Positions 7,297-8,208 of a stretch of 8,208 nucleotides of DNA are shown here, in pieces. The notes below the pieces were generated by a model, which worked only from the letters and a program-made list of their open reading frames with translations, was not told the DNA's origin and made no database searches. The translations under genes were made by a program, and so were the position numbers. Numbering within the stretch: the first letter of the stretch is position 1; each line of letters begins with the position of its first letter. The stretch is from Acidovorax sp. (GTDB lineage Bacteria > Pseudomonadota > Gammaproteobacteria > Burkholderiales > Burkholderiaceae_C): assembly GCA_011620245.1 (NCBI GenBank), contig WOZN01000306.1:2738-10945 (forward strand), given 5' to 3'.

Positions 7297-7554
7297 ATGG
7301 TACATGCCGAAGCCGTTGTTGGCATCAAGAAATGGGGAAACAACCTGGGCGTGCGTCTGCCCGGCAATGTGGCCAAGGCTGCCCAGCTGTCTGCGGAGCA
7401 AATGGTGCGGGTTGTGGTCAGTGATGCGGGCATCACCATCACGCCGGTTGAAGGGCAGGCCCTGACCCTGGAGCAGCGCCTGGCGCTGTTCGACCCGGCG
7501 CGCCACGGCGGCGAGGCCATGGCGGCCGAGGCGCTGGGGGCTGAAAAATGGTGA
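7297..7554 (+). CDS. mazE: MazE-like antitoxin (AbrB-type DNA-binding protein)
   Basis: This 85-residue protein is the antitoxin of a type II toxin-antitoxin pair. Residues ~6-50 form the swapped-hairpin AbrB/MazE DNA-binding domain, with the hallmark IKKWGNNLGVRLP (10-22) and a hydrophobic VRVVVSDAGITITP strand pair. Residues ~57-85 (TLEQRLALFDPARHGGEAM... ending in KW) are the acidic, poorly ordered tail that typically wraps the toxin. The start is well supported: GGAGA at 7286-7290 sits six bases before the ATG. The coding end overlaps mazF by seven bases (ATGGTGA), so the pair is translationally coupled. It likely represses its own promoter through the palindrome just upstream. The gene is intact despite lying between two broken restriction genes. 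Confidence 0.92.
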   Translation: MVHAEAVVGIKKWGNNLGVRLPGNVAKAAQLSAEQMVRVVVSDAGITITPVEGQALTLEQRLALFDPARHGGEAMAAEALGAEKW

Positions 7555-7949
7555 GTGCGGCCCCCACGGCCGCACGCCGCGCAAAGCCCTGGGCGCCCGA
7601 TCGGCAAGAGGTGATCTGGATCAACTGCAACCCCCAGGCCGGTGCGGAAATGCGCGACATTCACCCCTTTCTGATGCTCTCGCCACGGGCCTTCAATGAA
7701 CGCACCTCGCTGGTGATTGGCCTGCCCATGACCACGGCCGAGTACAACGCCGACAACCCCTTTGCGGTGGCCGTGGGCGCCGCCAAGGGCAAAAAGGCGG
7801 GCAAAACCAGCTATGTGTTGTGCCACCAGCCCAAATCCTTCGACTGGCGCATGCGCCAGGCGTCGCCCCATCCGCTCAAACGTCTGGACGACCCCCTGTT
7901 TGCCGAATGTTGTGGCCGGCTCAATCAGATCGTGCAACTGGGGCGGTGA
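7548..7949 (+). CDS. mazF: MazF/PemK-family endoribonuclease toxin
   Basis: The 133-residue product matches the MazF/PemK toxin family, single-strand-specific ribonucleases that stop translation when freed from the antitoxin. Seen: EVIWINCNPQAG (21-32), HPFLMLSPRAFN (39-50), VIGLPMTTAEYN (56-67), NPFAV (70-74) and HQPKSFDWRMR (93-103), with a C-terminal helix to residue 133. The first ~17 residues (Ala/Arg/Pro) precede the fold and may be dispensable. Compared with classic members, the usual RGD(I/V) opening and GxRPAL(V/L)LSP arginine are replaced by RQEVIW and DIHPFLMLSP; this looks like a recognised subgroup, but catalytic residues cannot be assigned with certainty. GGGGG at 7536-7540 may serve as ribosome site. 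The stop overlaps the ATG of the hsdS remnant by one base. Confidence 0.9.
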   Translation: MVSAAPTAARRAKPWAPDRQEVIWINCNPQAGAEMRDIHPFLMLSPRAFNERTSLVIGLPMTTAEYNADNPFAVAVGAAKGKKAGKTSYVLCHQPKSFDWRMRQASPHPLKRLDDPLFAECCGRLNQIVQLGR

Positions 7950-8020
7950 TGAATAGGGGAATGAGGGGCTTGAGTGATTTTGGCGAACTGCCAGCCGGAT
8001 GGCGCTGGGCCTCAGCGTAG
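7949..8020 (+). pseudogene. hsdS: 5' remnant of a type I restriction specificity subunit gene (hsdS), 23 codons
   Basis: The ATG at 7949-7951 shares its A with the mazF TGA (TGATG). The short frame ends FGELPAGWRWASA at a TAG (8018-8020). LPxGWxWxxL is the recurring opening of HsdS subunits just before the first target-recognition domain, so this appears to be the beginning of hsdS cut off after 23 codons. The tight mazF junction looks like an original gene boundary. The match is short, so the assignment relies on the motif plus the hsdR remnant on the other side of mazEF. I see no further HsdS sequence in any frame downstream. Confidence 0.62.
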
Positions 8021-8041
8021 CAAGGAAGGCCGCCGCCAGAT

Positions 8042-8066
8042 TGAACCTAAAAACGGCAGTTGACCG
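8042..8066 (+). repeat. Right copy of imperfect 25-bp direct repeat
   Basis: This copy (TGAACCTAAAAACGGC then AGTTGACCG) matches 6934-6958 at 21 of 25 positions, with the core AAACGGCAGTTGACCG at 8051-8066. It begins 21 bases after the hsdS remnant's stop. Together with the left copy it encloses exactly the hsdR'-mazEF-hsdS' segment. Confidence 0.55.
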
Positions 8067-8089
8067 CTTTGTATCCCTTGACAAGCCGC

Positions 8090-8208
8090 ATGAAATCTAT
8101 CGTTGATGGCTCCGATGGCGTTCACCTCATGGGTGGTGAGTGGGGTGAGAGCGCTATGCCGTTTAGTGTGGAACTTGACATCAAAGGCAGCGGTGGATTA
8201 GCGCGTTG
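8090..8208 (+). other. Unassigned open frame running off the window end
   Basis: From the ATG at 8090 a frame stays open for 39 codons to the window edge, beginning MKSIVDGSDGVHLMG and continuing through GGEWGESAMPFSVELDIKGS. No family is recognised and no strong ribosome site precedes it. The base composition here is visibly less GC-rich than in the biosynthetic genes. It could be the start of a real accessory gene or chance; nothing else coding is visible in 8021-8208. Confidence 0.3.

Noticed and set aside
8060..8106. Promoter using TTGACA at 8078-8083 for the terminal open frame
   Set aside because: The -35 is perfect, but no acceptable -10 hexamer lies at 16-18 bases.
7999..8106. 35-codon plus-strand frame starting MALGLSVARK
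   Set aside because: No ribosome site and no recognisable family; it overlaps the hsdS remnant and the direct repeat, so chance is likely.

Overview
The window (GC-rich, strongly GC-biased third codon positions) looks like a chromosomal segment of a betaproteobacterium of the Burkholderiales, most likely Comamonadaceae (Acidovorax-like). This rests on the protein flavour (PanC/PanB, fused PabB-PabC, a QueE with the CX14CX2C cluster motif), on two-gene biosynthetic operons packed on alternating strands, and on a short intergenic repeat before pabB that resembles one I associate with this family. The genus is inference.

Positions 1-6936 are housekeeping cofactor metabolism in four transcription units. 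(1) panB-panC on the minus strand (39-1821) make pantothenate from ketoisovalerate. (2) nadC-nadA on the plus strand (1875-3874), divergent from panB and joined by an ATGA overlap, supply quinolinate and nicotinate mononucleotide for NAD; nadB is not in the window. (3) queE-queD on the minus strand (3895-4952), convergent with nadA, belong to 7-deazaguanine (queuosine) synthesis; the QueD-like protein has serine where the catalytic cysteine is expected. (4) A fused pabB-pabC gene on the plus strand (5131-6936), divergent from queE, makes p-aminobenzoate for folate.

Positions 6937-8208 are accessory DNA. Directly after the pabBC stop is a decayed piece of a type I restriction subunit gene (hsdR C-terminus, with a second out-of-frame piece carrying the extreme C-terminus). 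An intact mazE-mazF toxin-antitoxin pair with its own palindromic operator/promoter follows. Then comes a 23-codon start of a specificity-subunit gene (hsdS) whose ATG overlaps the mazF stop. This reads as the scar of a type I restriction-modification locus that once contained mazEF and from which only the toxin-antitoxin pair survived intact. An imperfect 25-bp direct repeat (6934-6958 and 8042-8066) brackets the segment. The last ~190 bases have lower GC and hold only an unassigned open frame running off the window.

The best leads are the mazEF-in-hsd scar with its bracketing repeats and operator, the Cys-to-Ser change in the QueD-like protein, and small repeat structures at gene boundaries (triplicated queE stop region, inverted repeat spanning the nadA/queD stops, repeat-derived start region of pabBC).
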